Shown here: positions 29,801-39,359 of the stretch, piece by piece
How the letters are laid out: every line of letters begins with the position of its first letter
How positions within the stretch are numbered: position 1 is the stretch's first letter
DNA from: Hirschia baltica ATCC 49814
GTDB lineage: Bacteria > Pseudomonadota > Alphaproteobacteria > Caulobacterales > Hyphomonadaceae
Length of the DNA stretch: 64,000 nucleotides
Direction: 5' to 3'
NCBI RefSeq assembly: GCF_000023785.1
Contig: NC_012982.1
Coordinates: 1,116,001 to 1,180,000, forward strand
Made by a program: the position numbers and the translations under genes
Notes under the pieces: model-generated
What the model was told of the DNA's origin: nothing
Seen by the model: only the letters and a program-made list of their open reading frames with translations
The model's database searches: none

Positions 29801-31744
29801 ATGCGCCGTTCCTCATTTAGATACACAAAACTAACTCAGGTATGTGCGAGTGTACTGATAGGGGGCTTATTAGCTGGTTGTGCTGTCTCTCCTAAAAGCG
29901 ATGTTGAACCATCTGCATATGTAATTTCTCAATCGGGTATTTCTCAAATTGCAGCTAAGACTCAGTCTGGTGTAGTGACATCATATGACAGTCCAAATGC
30001 GATGCTTGAAAATGCTGATATGGCAGCTTTTATGCTTGAAGCGCGCGATGCCTATCTGAAATCTGAAAAGTCGGGTGCTTGGGGCTTTACTGCGGTCGAT
30101 ATGATGTTGGCCGGCCAATACACTGAAGCGTTGACTGTGCTTAATGAAATGCCGCAGCAAACAACGCCATGGGCGGCGATGACATCTGACTTTTTGCGTC
30201 CTTGGATATTGGGTGCAAAAGGAGATGTGGAACTTGCCAAAGAAGCAATGCTTGCACAAAAAGACACAATGCCTAATCACAGCTTTCGTGGGTATCAGGC
30301 GCTGCTTTTAGAAGGTGTGGGCCTGTATGAAGAAGCTTTAGGTATATATCAGCAAGGTCCGGATTTTTTCGTAAATCCAGATGAAGATGATGTGGATACT
30401 GCTGAAGCCTATCAAAAATTTATCGCTGAAAGTTTGGCATTTAACGCGGAACGCATTTTAGCACTGCGTCATGCTGATTTGCTTGTGAAGCTAGACCGCG
30501 ATGCCGAAGCGATGGTGATTTACACCTCTTTGCTTCACGCCAATGAAGATGATGCCTACACAAATGCGCGTATGAAAGAATTATCGTCGGGCGAGAAAAA
30601 GGTAAAACCATTTCACACAGCTCACACAGCGCTTGGTGTGGCCTTGGCTGACCAAGCCGAGCTTATTCAACAGCGCGAAGTGTTTGCCGGTATGGTATTG
30701 GCCAAAGGCGCGAAAAGTCCGTTTAATCACTTTCTAAGCGCGATACGTCAGACGGCGGCTTTGCTAAATCCATCCAGTCTAGAGATCCGTCAGATTGAAG
30801 CTGACAATTTGTATCAGTATGGCTTTTTCGATGCTGCTGCTCGATTTGCGCTTGCTGGAAATGTCGAGGATGATGATGCGAAAGCAAGCCTGCTAATTCG
30901 TGCCTCAGAAGCGCATCTGGAAGCTGGCAATTCTGAAGCTATGGAAAGCCTGAATAAACGTGCTTTAACGTTGACGGATGAGCCTTTCACATTGCTAAAT
31001 ATCGCTGATTTAATGGTGCGTATCAGTGACACAGATCGCGCTGATGCGTTGATCATGCAAATTCTTGATAAAGAAGATTTAGATCCAAAGACGCGCGCAT
31101 ATGCCAATATCCTATTTGCTGAAAATAAACAGCAAGCGGGTGATTTGCTTGCGGCTTCACAAGCGGCACGCGTGGCTGTGGAAGTTGATGATTCTGACCA
31201 AACACGAGGATTTCTAGCGTCGACACTCACCAAATCGGATGTGACGCGCGAAGAAGGGCTGGATATATATCGAGAATTGTTCATTCAGTCCCCTGACAGT
31301 CCAAGCATGATGAATAATTTCGGATATGCGTTGATCGTAAACGCAACCACAGACAAAGAACTAGATGAGGGTTTTCGCCTCCTAAAAAGAGCAAACCGTA
31401 TCACCCCATTTGAGCCAAACCTTTTAGATAGTCTTGGTTGGGCATATTATCTCTATGGTGATTATGAGCGCGCAGAAGAATATATCAGCAAAGCGCTAGA
31501 TTTGTTTTTGCCATTTGATCATTGGGAATTGCATTCGCATTTAGGCGATGTCTATTGGCGTTTGGGCCGTGAAGATGATGCGCGTGCGTCTTGGCAGACT
31601 TCACTTGATCAATTTCCGCCAGCGTTAGATCGCGCAACCATTGCGTCTAAATTGGAAAATGGGCTAACAGAAGCAGCGCCGGTTCCGCGTGTGCCGCCAT
31701 TTGTACCAAAAAATGAAGCTCCGCCTAAAATACGTTCGATATAG
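29801..31744 (+). CDS. TPR-repeat lipoprotein (larger copy)
   Basis: 647 residues from the ATG at 29801 (GGAG eight bases upstream). The signal ends in a lipobox LLAGC, so it is a probable outer- or inner-membrane lipoprotein. The remainder is helical with TPR-like repeats, clearest in the C-terminal 200 residues (NNFGYALI, NLLDSLGWAYYLYGDYERAEEYI, HLGDVYWRLGREDDARASW in parts). The C-terminus is Pro-rich. It is followed after 26 bases by a related TPR lipoprotein gene and then ispE; the same order occurs in other alphaproteobacteria. Role unknown. Confidence 0.85.
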   Translation: MRRSSFRYTKLTQVCASVLIGGLLAGCAVSPKSDVEPSAYVISQSGISQIAAKTQSGVVTSYDSPNAMLENADMAAFMLEARDAYLKSEKSGAWGFTAVDMMLAGQYTEALTVLNEMPQQTTPWAAMTSDFLRPWILGAKGDVELAKEAMLAQKDTMPNHSFRGYQALLLEGVGLYEEALGIYQQGPDFFVNPDEDDVDTAEAYQKFIAESLAFNAERILALRHADLLVKLDRDAEAMVIYTSLLHANEDDAYTNARMKELSSGEKKVKPFHTAHTALGVALADQAELIQQREVFAGMVLAKGAKSPFNHFLSAIRQTAALLNPSSLEIRQIEADNLYQYGFFDAAARFALAGNVEDDDAKASLLIRASEAHLEAGNSEAMESLNKRALTLTDEPFTLLNIADLMVRISDTDRADALIMQILDKEDLDPKTRAYANILFAENKQQAGDLLAASQAARVAVEVDDSDQTRGFLASTLTKSDVTREEGLDIYRELFIQSPDSPSMMNNFGYALIVNATTDKELDEGFRLLKRANRITPFEPNLLDSLGWAYYLYGDYERAEEYISKALDLFLPFDHWELHSHLGDVYWRLGREDDARASWQTSLDQFPPALDRATIASKLENGLTEAAPVPRVPPFVPKNEAPPKIRSI

Positions 31745-31770
31745 TTTTAGTGTAAAGTAGTAGATCTGCC

Positions 31771-33546
31771 GTGGAAAAATTCGTGAAGAAATCTCAATTG
31801 CAAACGGCATTTTCTGGTCTGTTTGGGCAAACTGCCTTCTGGAAAAGCGTATTGGTGGGAAGTGCGTGCATAAGCATGGCTTCCTGTGCAGGGCTTTCAT
31901 CAACAAATTCTGGTGGGTTAGCAGACCTAGATGAAAATCGGCCGCAATATGCTGATTATTTGTCTGCGCGGTATGCCGGCCTAATGCGCGATGGTGGGTC
32001 TGCATCAACGTATTATTCTCAGGCTTTGAAGCGCGCGCCAGATGATGAATCCCTGCTGGAAAGAGCTATTATATACGCGCTTGTGGCAGGTGATACCAAG
32101 CAAGCTTTAAAATTAGCAAAAGAGAATGCTTCCAACACGCAAGACAATGGCAGCATGGTCGAAATTTTGCTCGCCGTTGATAAATTCTCACGCGAAAAAT
32201 ACAAATCAACCGTCAATTTCCAAGGCGAATTAAGCACTGGCCTGATGCGCAATGTTGTCGCCAGATCATTGCGGAATTGGTCGCAATTAGGATTGCAGGA
32301 AGAGGGTGTATTACTGCCCATCGCTTATACAGGAAAAGAATCCCGCCTGTTTCGCGGTGTCCGTTTATATTCTGATGGATTGTTGCAATTGGCCAATGGT
32401 CAAGATCAGCAAGCCTTAGAAAGTCTGGAAAAAGCATGGAAACTGGGGGGGCGCTATCCCGTCGGTGTGGATGCTTTGGTGCGCTTGCATGCAGAAAAGG
32501 GCGATTTAGACGCCGCCAAAAACATTGTTGATCAATTTTACGAAGAAATCGGTGATAATCCACTGATTGATCAGGTCGATAAAGACTTGCGTGCAGGTAT
32601 TGATATCTCTGCCCCTCGCTTGTCGCCCAATGAAGGCGCAGCTTCGTCTATTTTAGGATTTGCACTTGCAATTGCCGCCGGCCAGAGCGGAGATATCGCC
32701 AATCTATATTATTCAATCGTGTTGCTGCTTGATCCAGACCAAGATGCAGCGCGGCTTTTGTTAGCTGATTCAATGCGCAGCGCTGATCGGTTAGATGCGG
32801 CCATAGAACAACTTCAATATATAGATGATAGATCGGTCTATTATGGCGCGGCCCGTGCGCGTGAGGCATGGGTGCTTTACGATCAGGACAAGCATGACAG
32901 CGCGATCAATCTGGCGCAAACCGCTTTGGAAACAAAACCGGGCCGCTCTTTGAAAATGCAGATAGGAGACTTGTATCGAAGTCTTGAAATGTATGAGCAG
33001 GCCGAACAACTCTTTGATGATGTCTTTAACAAAGACGCTGAAGAAGGATTTGTCGATTGGCGCGTTTTGTTTGCCCGTGCTGGCATGAGAGATAAACTCT
33101 TACGTTGGGAAGAGGCAGAAGCAGATCTTATTGCAGCGCTTGGATATGCACCAGACAGGCCGGAAGTCCTCAATTATCTAGGTTATTCATGGGTAGATCG
33201 CGGCGTTAACATTGATCGTGCATTCCAAATGATCCAAAGCGCTATGGAACAACGCCCAGATCAGGGATATATTAGAGATAGTCTTGGTTGGGCTTATTAT
33301 CGCCTTAGCCATTATGAAAAAGCAGTGAAGTTTTTGGAAGAAGCTGCCGCACTTGATCCGTCTGATCCTGTCATTAATGATCATTTGGGTGACGCATATT
33401 GGCGCATTGGTCGCCATACGCAAGCTGAGTATCAATGGTCCCGCGTGGCGCAATATTCTGAAGATCCATTTCTTAAAGCGTCTGCAAAACAAAAACTGCA
33501 ACATGGTCTGGATGCTCAATTGACCGAGCTACAGGTCTCCAAATAA
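31771..33546 (+). CDS. TPR-repeat lipoprotein (second copy)
   Basis: 591 residues starting at GTG 31771. The export signal ends with the lipobox ISMASC. The C-terminal TPRs (NYLGYSWVDRG, DSLGWAYYRLSHYEKAV, DHLGDAYWRIGRHTQAEYQW) are close in pattern to those of the gene before it, so the pair looks like an old duplication. The conserved neighbour of ispE in alphaproteobacteria is such a TPR protein. It likely scaffolds an envelope complex; partner unknown. Confidence 0.87.
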   Translation: MEKFVKKSQLQTAFSGLFGQTAFWKSVLVGSACISMASCAGLSSTNSGGLADLDENRPQYADYLSARYAGLMRDGGSASTYYSQALKRAPDDESLLERAIIYALVAGDTKQALKLAKENASNTQDNGSMVEILLAVDKFSREKYKSTVNFQGELSTGLMRNVVARSLRNWSQLGLQEEGVLLPIAYTGKESRLFRGVRLYSDGLLQLANGQDQQALESLEKAWKLGGRYPVGVDALVRLHAEKGDLDAAKNIVDQFYEEIGDNPLIDQVDKDLRAGIDISAPRLSPNEGAASSILGFALAIAAGQSGDIANLYYSIVLLLDPDQDAARLLLADSMRSADRLDAAIEQLQYIDDRSVYYGAARAREAWVLYDQDKHDSAINLAQTALETKPGRSLKMQIGDLYRSLEMYEQAEQLFDDVFNKDAEEGFVDWRVLFARAGMRDKLLRWEEAEADLIAALGYAPDRPEVLNYLGYSWVDRGVNIDRAFQMIQSAMEQRPDQGYIRDSLGWAYYRLSHYEKAVKFLEEAAALDPSDPVINDHLGDAYWRIGRHTQAEYQWSRVAQYSEDPFLKASAKQKLQHGLDAQLTELQVSK

Positions 33547-33581
33547 AATTCTGTATGAATTGGGACGAGTGAGTACACAAA

Positions 33582-34481
33582 ATGATTGATAGGGCGACCA
33601 GCCTGTCCACTGTTTGGGCACCCGCAAAAGTCAATCTTTACCTGCATGTAGGTAAACCGCTGCCCGATGGGCGACACCCGCTAGATAGTCTGGTTATGTT
33701 TGCCGATGGCAATGCAGCTGACCGTGTTTCTGTGCGCCCCTATCAGACCGTTGTCTTAAAAGTAGATGGCCCAGCAGCTAAAGCGCTCAAAGGCGAAAAA
33801 AACAATCTTGTTTTGCGCGCTGCCAAATTACTGATGGATGCGGCGGGGCGTAGCGATTTAGGGGCGGCGCTCAATTTGCATAAAGAGCTTCCCGTTGCGG
33901 CGGGAATTGGTGGCGGCTCAGCAGATGCAGCCGCAACGCTTCAAGCATTAAACCATTATTGGGATATTGGTTTTGGCGATCAAGCTATCCTCAATCTTGG
34001 GGCTGAATTAGGCGCAGATGTGCCAGCCTGTTTGCAGTCTGAACCGGTTTTGATGCGTGGCATTGGAGAGCAGCTCACACCCTTTAAAATGCAGCCATTG
34101 CCGATTGTATTGGTCAATCCAAACGTCCCATTATCAACGGCTGATGTTTTTAAAAAGTTTGATGCAATGGGCTTAGGTAGTGACTTCAAAGAAAGAGAAG
34201 GCCCTGATTCATCGGGCGGCCCTGAAGTCCTAGCCAGATCATTAGAGCGCTATTCCAATGATTTGGAAGTGCCAGCAAAAATACTATGTCCAGCCGTCAA
34301 AGATGTCTTGGACACCATTGAGAAAACCGAAGGTGCATTAATGGCGCGCATGTCGGGCAGTGGACCGACTTGCTTTGGTGTATTTGAAACGATGGAAGCG
34401 GCGCAAGCAGCCGCCTATATCATTTCCAAACGCAAGAAAAAATGGTGGGTGAAGGCAAGTTTGCTTTCTGGGTCGCGCTAG
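33582..34481 (+). CDS. ispE: 4-diphosphocytidyl-2-C-methyl-D-erythritol kinase
   Basis: GHMP kinase of the MEP pathway; phosphorylates CDP-ME at the 2-hydroxyl. The N-terminal APAKVNLYLHVGKPLPDGRHPLDSL region (in pieces), ATP loop PVAAGIGGGSADAAATL and the C-terminal MSGSGPTCFGVF are all present in 299 residues. Starts 36 bases after the TPR gene. The next genes handle polyprenyl carriers, so this is an isoprenoid-themed block. Confidence 0.96.
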   Translation: MIDRATSLSTVWAPAKVNLYLHVGKPLPDGRHPLDSLVMFADGNAADRVSVRPYQTVVLKVDGPAAKALKGEKNNLVLRAAKLLMDAAGRSDLGAALNLHKELPVAAGIGGGSADAAATLQALNHYWDIGFGDQAILNLGAELGADVPACLQSEPVLMRGIGEQLTPFKMQPLPIVLVNPNVPLSTADVFKKFDAMGLGSDFKEREGPDSSGGPEVLARSLERYSNDLEVPAKILCPAVKDVLDTIEKTEGALMARMSGSGPTCFGVFETMEAAQAAAYIISKRKKKWWVKASLLSGSR

Positions 34482-34558
34482 TTTTTTTGAGAAAATAGCT
34501 TGTCCTTGGCTGAAACAGACGGCAAACCATTCCAAGCTTTGAATTCGTTTTTCCAATA

Positions 34559-35683
34559 ATGGTGGCAGACATGCATCCGGCTTTAAATATATTTGTAGTC
34601 GGTGCTTTGGCATTACTCATCTCCGCGATTGCGTGCCGCGTGCTCATTGCTGTGCGCTTGATGGATATACCCGATAGCGAACGCAAACTGATATCCCAAA
34701 AAAAAGCAGTGCCAAGCTCTGGCGGGGCAGGGTTTATACCTGCGGGTTTGTTGGCCCTGTTGGCTTCTAGCGTCGCTTTTCAATTAGACACACCCATTGG
34801 ATGGTTAGGCGTGGGTGTGGTCGCTATGATGGTGTTGGGGTTAATCGATGACCTTGCCACGATAAATGCGAAAGCCAAATTACTCGCCCAAATAGCAATA
34901 GGTGTTGGTGTGGCTTGCGCGGGCGTTTATGCCGATGCGATATCGCCTGGATTTGGCAAGGTGCGTGAATTTGGAATGATTGGCGGCATTATTCTGGCAG
35001 TTATTTGGTTTGTTGTCGTGACCAATGCCGTTAATTTTATGGATGGTGCCAATGGTGTTTCCATGGGCATGGCAAGTTTTGCGTGTATGGGGTTTTGCGG
35101 CGTTGCAGGTTTTGCTGGTGAATGGGAATTAGCCATCGCTGCCGCTGCGCTGACGGGGGCGCTGATAGGCTTCCTCATCTGGAATGTTGGCGGAAAACTA
35201 TTTGCTGGTGATGCCGGAGCGCTCGCTGTAGGTATGGCACTGGGCGGGTTTTCGATATTGCTTGTAAAGGCGCGGCCTGAATATGTGTTTATCCCGCCAA
35301 TATTATTATCACCCTTCCTTGTGGATGTGCTTTTAACGCTGAATTATCGCATCAAACGCGGAGAAAATTTCTGGGAAGCGCACACAATGCATGTCTATCA
35401 ATTAGGACTTAAACCACCGCTTGCCCTCAAGCATTGGCAAGTTGCCATTGGGCATTGGATGATTGCCGCAAATTGCGCAGCTCTAGGCTTTGCAGGGGCT
35501 GCTATTGGCTTTGAAGCCCCCTTAGTGATCTTTATCGGCGTCACGCTTTTAGGCTGCGCCATGCATGTGCGTATCCGGCGCGCAGCGATTGCCGTGGGCT
35601 TGCTCGAAGCAGGTGAGCACGATGTTGACCCGACAAGCAATGAAGCTATGTCAAAACGCCAAACAGAGCAGGGCGAAGCTTAA
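34559..35683 (+). CDS. MraY/WecA-like polyprenyl-phosphate sugar-phosphotransferase
   Basis: 374 residues with ten or so membrane spans. The catalytic aspartate motifs of the glycosyltransferase 4 family are visible: GLIDDLATINAKAK, NAVNFMDGANGVSMG and FAGDAGALAVG, followed by EAHTMHVYQLGL in place of the AHRxHxYQ loop. These enzymes move a sugar phosphate from UDP-sugar to undecaprenyl phosphate. WecA/WbpL-like in type rather than MraY; the sugar is unknown. It follows ispE and converges with a polyprenyl synthase gene. Confidence 0.9.
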   Translation: MVADMHPALNIFVVGALALLISAIACRVLIAVRLMDIPDSERKLISQKKAVPSSGGAGFIPAGLLALLASSVAFQLDTPIGWLGVGVVAMMVLGLIDDLATINAKAKLLAQIAIGVGVACAGVYADAISPGFGKVREFGMIGGIILAVIWFVVVTNAVNFMDGANGVSMGMASFACMGFCGVAGFAGEWELAIAAAALTGALIGFLIWNVGGKLFAGDAGALAVGMALGGFSILLVKARPEYVFIPPILLSPFLVDVLLTLNYRIKRGENFWEAHTMHVYQLGLKPPLALKHWQVAIGHWMIAANCAALGFAGAAIGFEAPLVIFIGVTLLGCAMHVRIRRAAIAVGLLEAGEHDVDPTSNEAMSKRQTEQGEA

Positions 35684-35686
35684 GAT

Positions 35687-36658
35687 TTAATAGGCGCGAT
35701 CAACCACAAAATCTGCAATATCAGCTAAGGCATCTACATATTCAGATGATGGCAGAACTTCCAGCGCTGCTTTGGCTTTCGCAACTTCATCGCGCGCTGC
35801 ATCTAATGTTGCTTTCACGGTGTCTGCCTTACGGATATAATCAATCGCTATGTCTAGGTCAGCTTCTGTCTGCTTGGAAACATCCATTGCACGATCCCAG
35901 AATGCCCGCGCATCAGCATCGCCATGTTCACGAGCAAGTAAGACTGGCAAAGTCAGTTTTCCTTCACGGAAATCATCGCCTACAGATTTACCGATGACTG
36001 AAGTTGACCCGTCATAATCGAGTGCATCATCGACAAGCTGGAAGGCGCGTCCGAGGCGGCGGCCATATTCCGCCAAGCCATCAGATTCTTTGCCTTCAGC
36101 AACAACTGTCAGCGCGCCTGCACGTGCGGCGGCTTCAAATAGTGCGGCTGTTTTAGCTTCGACAATGTCCATGTAATCTTCAATAGGCAGGTCAGCCTTA
36201 CCGATAGCGGCTAGCTGTTTGACTTCGCCTTCCGCAATCACACAGGACGCATTGGAGAGAATGTCTAATATGCGCAATGAACGTGTTTCAACCATCAGCG
36301 TAAAAGCGCGGGCAAACAGAAAATCACCAACCAGAATAGAGGCAGAATTCCCCCATAGCATTTTGGCCGCTTTTTTTCCGCGTCTCAAATCGCTTTCATC
36401 AACAACATCATCGTGCAGCAGGGTCGCGGTGTGAATGTACTCCACCGCAGCAGCTAGACTGTGCAGAGGCGCACTACCTTTACCGCCAGCCGCATAAGCA
36501 GCAGCCAATGTGATAAGAGGGCGCAGACGTTTACCGCCCGCACCAATCAAATAGGCTGACATGTCTGGGATTGTTGCAACTGAACTTATTGCGCGTTCAG
36601 ACAGAAGCGCTTCCACAGAAGATAGGTCTTCTGCGACAAGTTCGGTAAGCGTGTCCAT
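35687..36658 (-). CDS. Polyprenyl diphosphate synthase (octaprenyl type)
   Basis: Builds the long-chain isoprenoid tail, most likely of ubiquinone. 323 residues from the ATG at 36658 (an upstream ATG at 36787 is open). Motifs: GGKRLRPLI, first Asp-rich motif LLHDDVVDESDLRRG, and second LVDDALDYDG. The residues before the first Asp motif are those of long-chain trans synthases. It diverges from the DUF2007 gene, a conserved arrangement. Confidence 0.93.
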   Translation of the reverse strand: MDTLTELVAEDLSSVEALLSERAISSVATIPDMSAYLIGAGGKRLRPLITLAAAYAAGGKGSAPLHSLAAAVEYIHTATLLHDDVVDESDLRRGKKAAKMLWGNSASILVGDFLFARAFTLMVETRSLRILDILSNASCVIAEGEVKQLAAIGKADLPIEDYMDIVEAKTAALFEAAARAGALTVVAEGKESDGLAEYGRRLGRAFQLVDDALDYDGSTSVIGKSVGDDFREGKLTLPVLLAREHGDADARAFWDRAMDVSKQTEADLDIAIDYIRKADTVKATLDAARDEVAKAKAALEVLPSSEYVDALADIADFVVDRAY

Positions 36659-36875
36659 CGGGGGTTTTTTCAATGGTGACCCTTCGGCGAGTTCTGCGAT
36701 TAAGGTCAAAGACGACCCCCTTGGCGGATTAGGAATACAATTTGTTTGTATGAATGTGCTTATGCGCGCACCCAAGACTGGACGCAAGCTATTCCGGCGA
36801 GCATATATAGGTCAAGAATGTAGTGAGCAATGTCGCGAGAATGTGACCGGTAAAATAATCTGGAATATTGAGTTT

Positions 36876-37085
36876 ATGATTGAAATTTTAAGAACGAATG
36901 ATCCGGTTAAGTTGAGCTATGCCATGACCTTGTTGACTGAAGCTGGGTGTGATCCATTTCAAGCTGACCAGTTCACATCTTCTATTGAAGGATCAATCGG
37001 CGCGATTCCGCGACGTATATTGGTGCCTGATGATCGCGTTGATGCGGCCCGTTTGGCACTAAAAGTTTTAGAAGAAAACGAGTAA
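36876..37085 (+). CDS. DUF2007 protein
   Basis: 69 residues starting MIEILRTNDPVKLSY and containing FQADQFTSSIEGSIGAIPRRILVPDD (given in parts), the compact alpha/beta fold of DUF2007, sometimes called a putative signal-transducing protein. It is 9 bases from the following methyltransferase gene, so they are cotranscribed. The order polyprenyl synthase / DUF2007 / methyltransferase is common in alphaproteobacteria. The gene is short and embedded in a longer open frame that runs upstream without a start signal. Confidence 0.88.
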   Translation: MIEILRTNDPVKLSYAMTLLTEAGCDPFQADQFTSSIEGSIGAIPRRILVPDDRVDAARLALKVLEENE

Positions 37086-37094
37086 TTTCTAAAA

Positions 37095-37829
37095 ATGGAT
37101 GAAATTACAAAGGATTGGCTTCTAAATGAGCAGGTCTCCTTGCGTCAATATGCAAAGGGATACCGTGCAGGATTAGATGCTGTACTTCTAGCTGCATCCC
37201 TTGAGGCAGCACCTAAGCAAAGAATTTTAGAAGCGGGCTGCGGCGCTGGTGCGGCATTGCTTAGCTGTGCGCACAGATTGCAGGGTGTCCATGTCGCTGG
37301 TTTAGAGCGCGATGAGCGTATGCTCGCGCTTGCGCAGCAAAATGTCGCAGAGAATGCGTTGCAAGATCGGGTGGAAGTGTTTCAAGGCGATGTCAGCAAT
37401 CGCCCAGATTCGTTGCTCAATGCGTATGATCAGGTGTTTTCCAACCCACCATTTTTTAATCCCAGCACAATTCAAGCTGTCGGTGAAGGCAAAGAGGGCG
37501 CTTATCTCGCTGATGTTCCGCTAGAAAGCTGGCTGAAATTCATGCTACATGCCGTTAAGCCCAAAGGTCGCATAACAATTATACATCGCGCTGCAGCTTT
37601 GTCTGAAATCCTCAGTTTTCTACAGCCTAGATTTGGTGAAATATGTGTGTTGCCCGTGCGATCGCATGCTGGAGCCCCCTCAAAACGTATTTTGGTGCGT
37701 GCACGAAAGGGCCTTCGTAAAGGTGACACAGTTTTACTTGATGGTCTGACACTCTATGATGGGCCCGACCGACATTTAACACCCCGTGCTAATGCAATTA
37801 TGCGGGGCGAAGCATTAGAATGGAAATGA
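37095..37829 (+). CDS. TrmN6/YfiC-like tRNA1(Val) adenine-N6 methyltransferase
   Basis: 244 residues with a Rossmann-type SAM fold: EAGCGAGAALLSCAHRL (motif I) and FSNPPFFNPS (NPPF catalytic motif, typical for amino-group methylation). Best fits the YfiC group that makes m6A37 in tRNA-Val. The preceding gene is the DUF2007 protein. Confidence 0.88.
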   Translation: MDEITKDWLLNEQVSLRQYAKGYRAGLDAVLLAASLEAAPKQRILEAGCGAGAALLSCAHRLQGVHVAGLERDERMLALAQQNVAENALQDRVEVFQGDVSNRPDSLLNAYDQVFSNPPFFNPSTIQAVGEGKEGAYLADVPLESWLKFMLHAVKPKGRITIIHRAAALSEILSFLQPRFGEICVLPVRSHAGAPSKRILVRARKGLRKGDTVLLDGLTLYDGPDRHLTPRANAIMRGEALEWK

Positions 37830-37836
37830 ATTAGCT

Positions 37837-38004
37837 ATGGGACGTTTAATTCTTTTTGCGATTGTATTTGCGATATTAGCGGCTTTTTTTGCGTCTTTCT
37901 TTGCACGCAGAGGCAAGAATGATGATGACGACACTGGATCAGACCCAGACGGTCAGGACAATGTGCGCAAATTGTCTGATCATCGTTCACGAGACGGTGA
38001 TTAG
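37837..38004 (+). CDS. 55-residue single-span membrane microprotein
   Basis: ATG at 37837, seven bases after the methyltransferase stop, no visible domain. Residues 3-23 form one membrane span (LILFAIVFAILAAFFASFF), followed by a short basic patch and a very acidic tail (NDDDDTGSDPDGQD) and a basic end. The gene is likely the last of the DUF2007 operon. Function unknown. Confidence 0.65.
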   Translation: MGRLILFAIVFAILAAFFASFFARRGKNDDDDTGSDPDGQDNVRKLSDHRSRDGD

Positions 38005-38386
38005 AATTACATCTGCTTAATGTCTGTATAGAGAAGATTGACTCTACAGTTTGCGCTCCCTACATGCCTAGCCCGACACAATTTCTGGGAAATTGTTGGG
38101 GCGTTATTGATGTAAACTTCCGCGTATTTGGAAGTGGGGCTTGTGAATAATTGGTAAGTTTTATCACGTTTGATCGCGTATCACTGTTGTGAACGTCTGA
38201 TTGAATGTAAACTACCAGTCATTGTATATTATGAGATCGTAGATTGATTGAGAGACTAGGTGACGTTTCCAACTTATCTACGAAAATAAAGTCGTCTCCT
38301 CTACAGTTTTTGAGGAACTTTTCGGCGGCTCAAGCGTATCAGTAGCGTTAATATGAAATTAATATGAACTGAGCGATTATTCAATT
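38005..38386. other. Intergenic region with one strong hairpin
   Basis: About 380 bases without a credible ORF. The only clear structure is ACAATTTC-TGG-GAAATTGT at 38078-38096, an eight-base stem with a three-base loop, extendable by flanking CCCG/GGGG. No T run follows, so it is not a classical terminator. It could be the terminator-like end of the operon before, or part of a leader or small RNA. Confidence 0.4.
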
Positions 38387-38494
38387 ATGGAACAAAGCAC
38401 ACAAATTCTTATTTACATTCTAGCAGCTCTTGGCGCTGGTGTGTATTTTTCGTACCGCTTCGACCCTGCGTCGTTGCTGAAAAAAGATAACTAA
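38387..38494 (+). CDS. 35-residue membrane microprotein
   Basis: ATG at 38387, encoding one hydrophobic span (QILIYILAALGAGVYFSYRF) and a short polar tail ending LLKKDN. Its own leader and a downstream terminator hairpin (38550-38586) make it a transcription unit by itself. It resembles small subunits of membrane complexes such as KdpF or CydX in size only; I do not recognise the family. Confidence 0.5.
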   Translation: MEQSTQILIYILAALGAGVYFSYRFDPASLLKKDN

Positions 38495-38520
38495 AAAACG
38501 GCCATAGTTTGGCCTACAAG

Positions 38521-38546
38521 TTTGTGTAGAGTATTTGTGTAGAGTA
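38521..38546. repeat. 13-bp perfect tandem duplication
   Basis: TTTGTGTAGAGTA occurs twice head to tail (38521-38533, 38534-38546) between the microprotein and its terminator. Confidence 0.9.
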
Positions 38547-38549
38547 ATT

Positions 38550-38586
38550 AAAAGCGCTGAGAGATTCATTCTCCGGCGCTTTTTTG
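38550..38586 (+). terminator. Intrinsic terminator of the 35-residue ORF transcript
   Basis: AAAAGCGC and GCGCTTTT pair around a partly paired loop, followed by T. Ends 26 bases before the serine hydrolase start. Confidence 0.75.
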
Positions 38587-38612
38587 TTTGGTTTTTTTGA
38601 GGTGGGCTGACT

Positions 38613-39167
38613 ATGAAATTATCTGAGGCAAGTATTCTTCTCTCACCCGGCTATGGATGGGGAGATGACACGCACTGGCTGGCCCGATGGTCGCGTCAGA
38701 TGAAAACGGCACAATTGGTTGAGCACAAAGATTATAAAACACCCAAGCGCGACAATTGGGTGGGGGATTTAGTGCTTGCCGTTGAAAAAGCAGATAAGCC
38801 CGTCATGCTGGTGGGGCATTCTTTGGGGGCTATAACGATTGCGCACGCGCTTCCATTTTTTGCACCAGACAAAGTTGTGGGGGCGTTTCTCGTTGCGCCA
38901 TCAGATTGGGAACGTGAAGGTTTAATTCCTGGCTTTGATGATCATGATTTTAAACCTATTCCACGACAAAAATTTCCATTCCGCGTGCAATTGGTTGCGA
39001 GCCGGAATGATGAAACAATGGAATTTGAAAAATCAGAAGCGCTTGCATCAGCTTGGGGAGCCAGTCTGATAGATGCGGGTGAAGCAGGGCATATAAGCCC
39101 CAAAACAGGGCAAGGACCATGGCCAGAAGGCTTGACTGCTTTTGCGCTGTTTATGAAGCAAATTTAG
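38613..39167 (+). CDS. RBBP9/YdeN-family serine hydrolase
   Basis: 184 residues, small alpha/beta hydrolase. The nucleophile elbow is MLVGHSLGAITI, preceded by the family start ILLSPGYGWGDDTHWLARW (in part), with the probable catalytic histidine in AGHISPKTGQGPWPEG. The closing motif GHxxxxxGxGxWP is typical of RBBP9/YdeN. Substrate unknown. Confidence 0.9.
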   Translation: MKLSEASILLSPGYGWGDDTHWLARWSRQMKTAQLVEHKDYKTPKRDNWVGDLVLAVEKADKPVMLVGHSLGAITIAHALPFFAPDKVVGAFLVAPSDWEREGLIPGFDDHDFKPIPRQKFPFRVQLVASRNDETMEFEKSEALASAWGASLIDAGEAGHISPKTGQGPWPEGLTAFALFMKQI

Positions 39168-39359
39168 CCTTAGAAAATTACGAATATTTGCGCTGAAAAA
39201 ATATTTTTTAAAGCATATTGCGCTTTTCCTAAATCGGTATCAAATTTCTATTATGGTCGGAAAAATAGCGTAGGTTTAAACCCCTCGAAAAAAGCCGATC
39301 AAATTGTATTGGCTCGTGGTCACAATTAAGGATTGCTGACCCGTTTCTAGGAAAATCCG

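Noticed and set aside
36561-36875. Extended frame upstream of the DUF2007 gene
   Set aside because: It overlaps the polyprenyl synthase coding region on the other strand and has no family sequence until the ATG at 36876.
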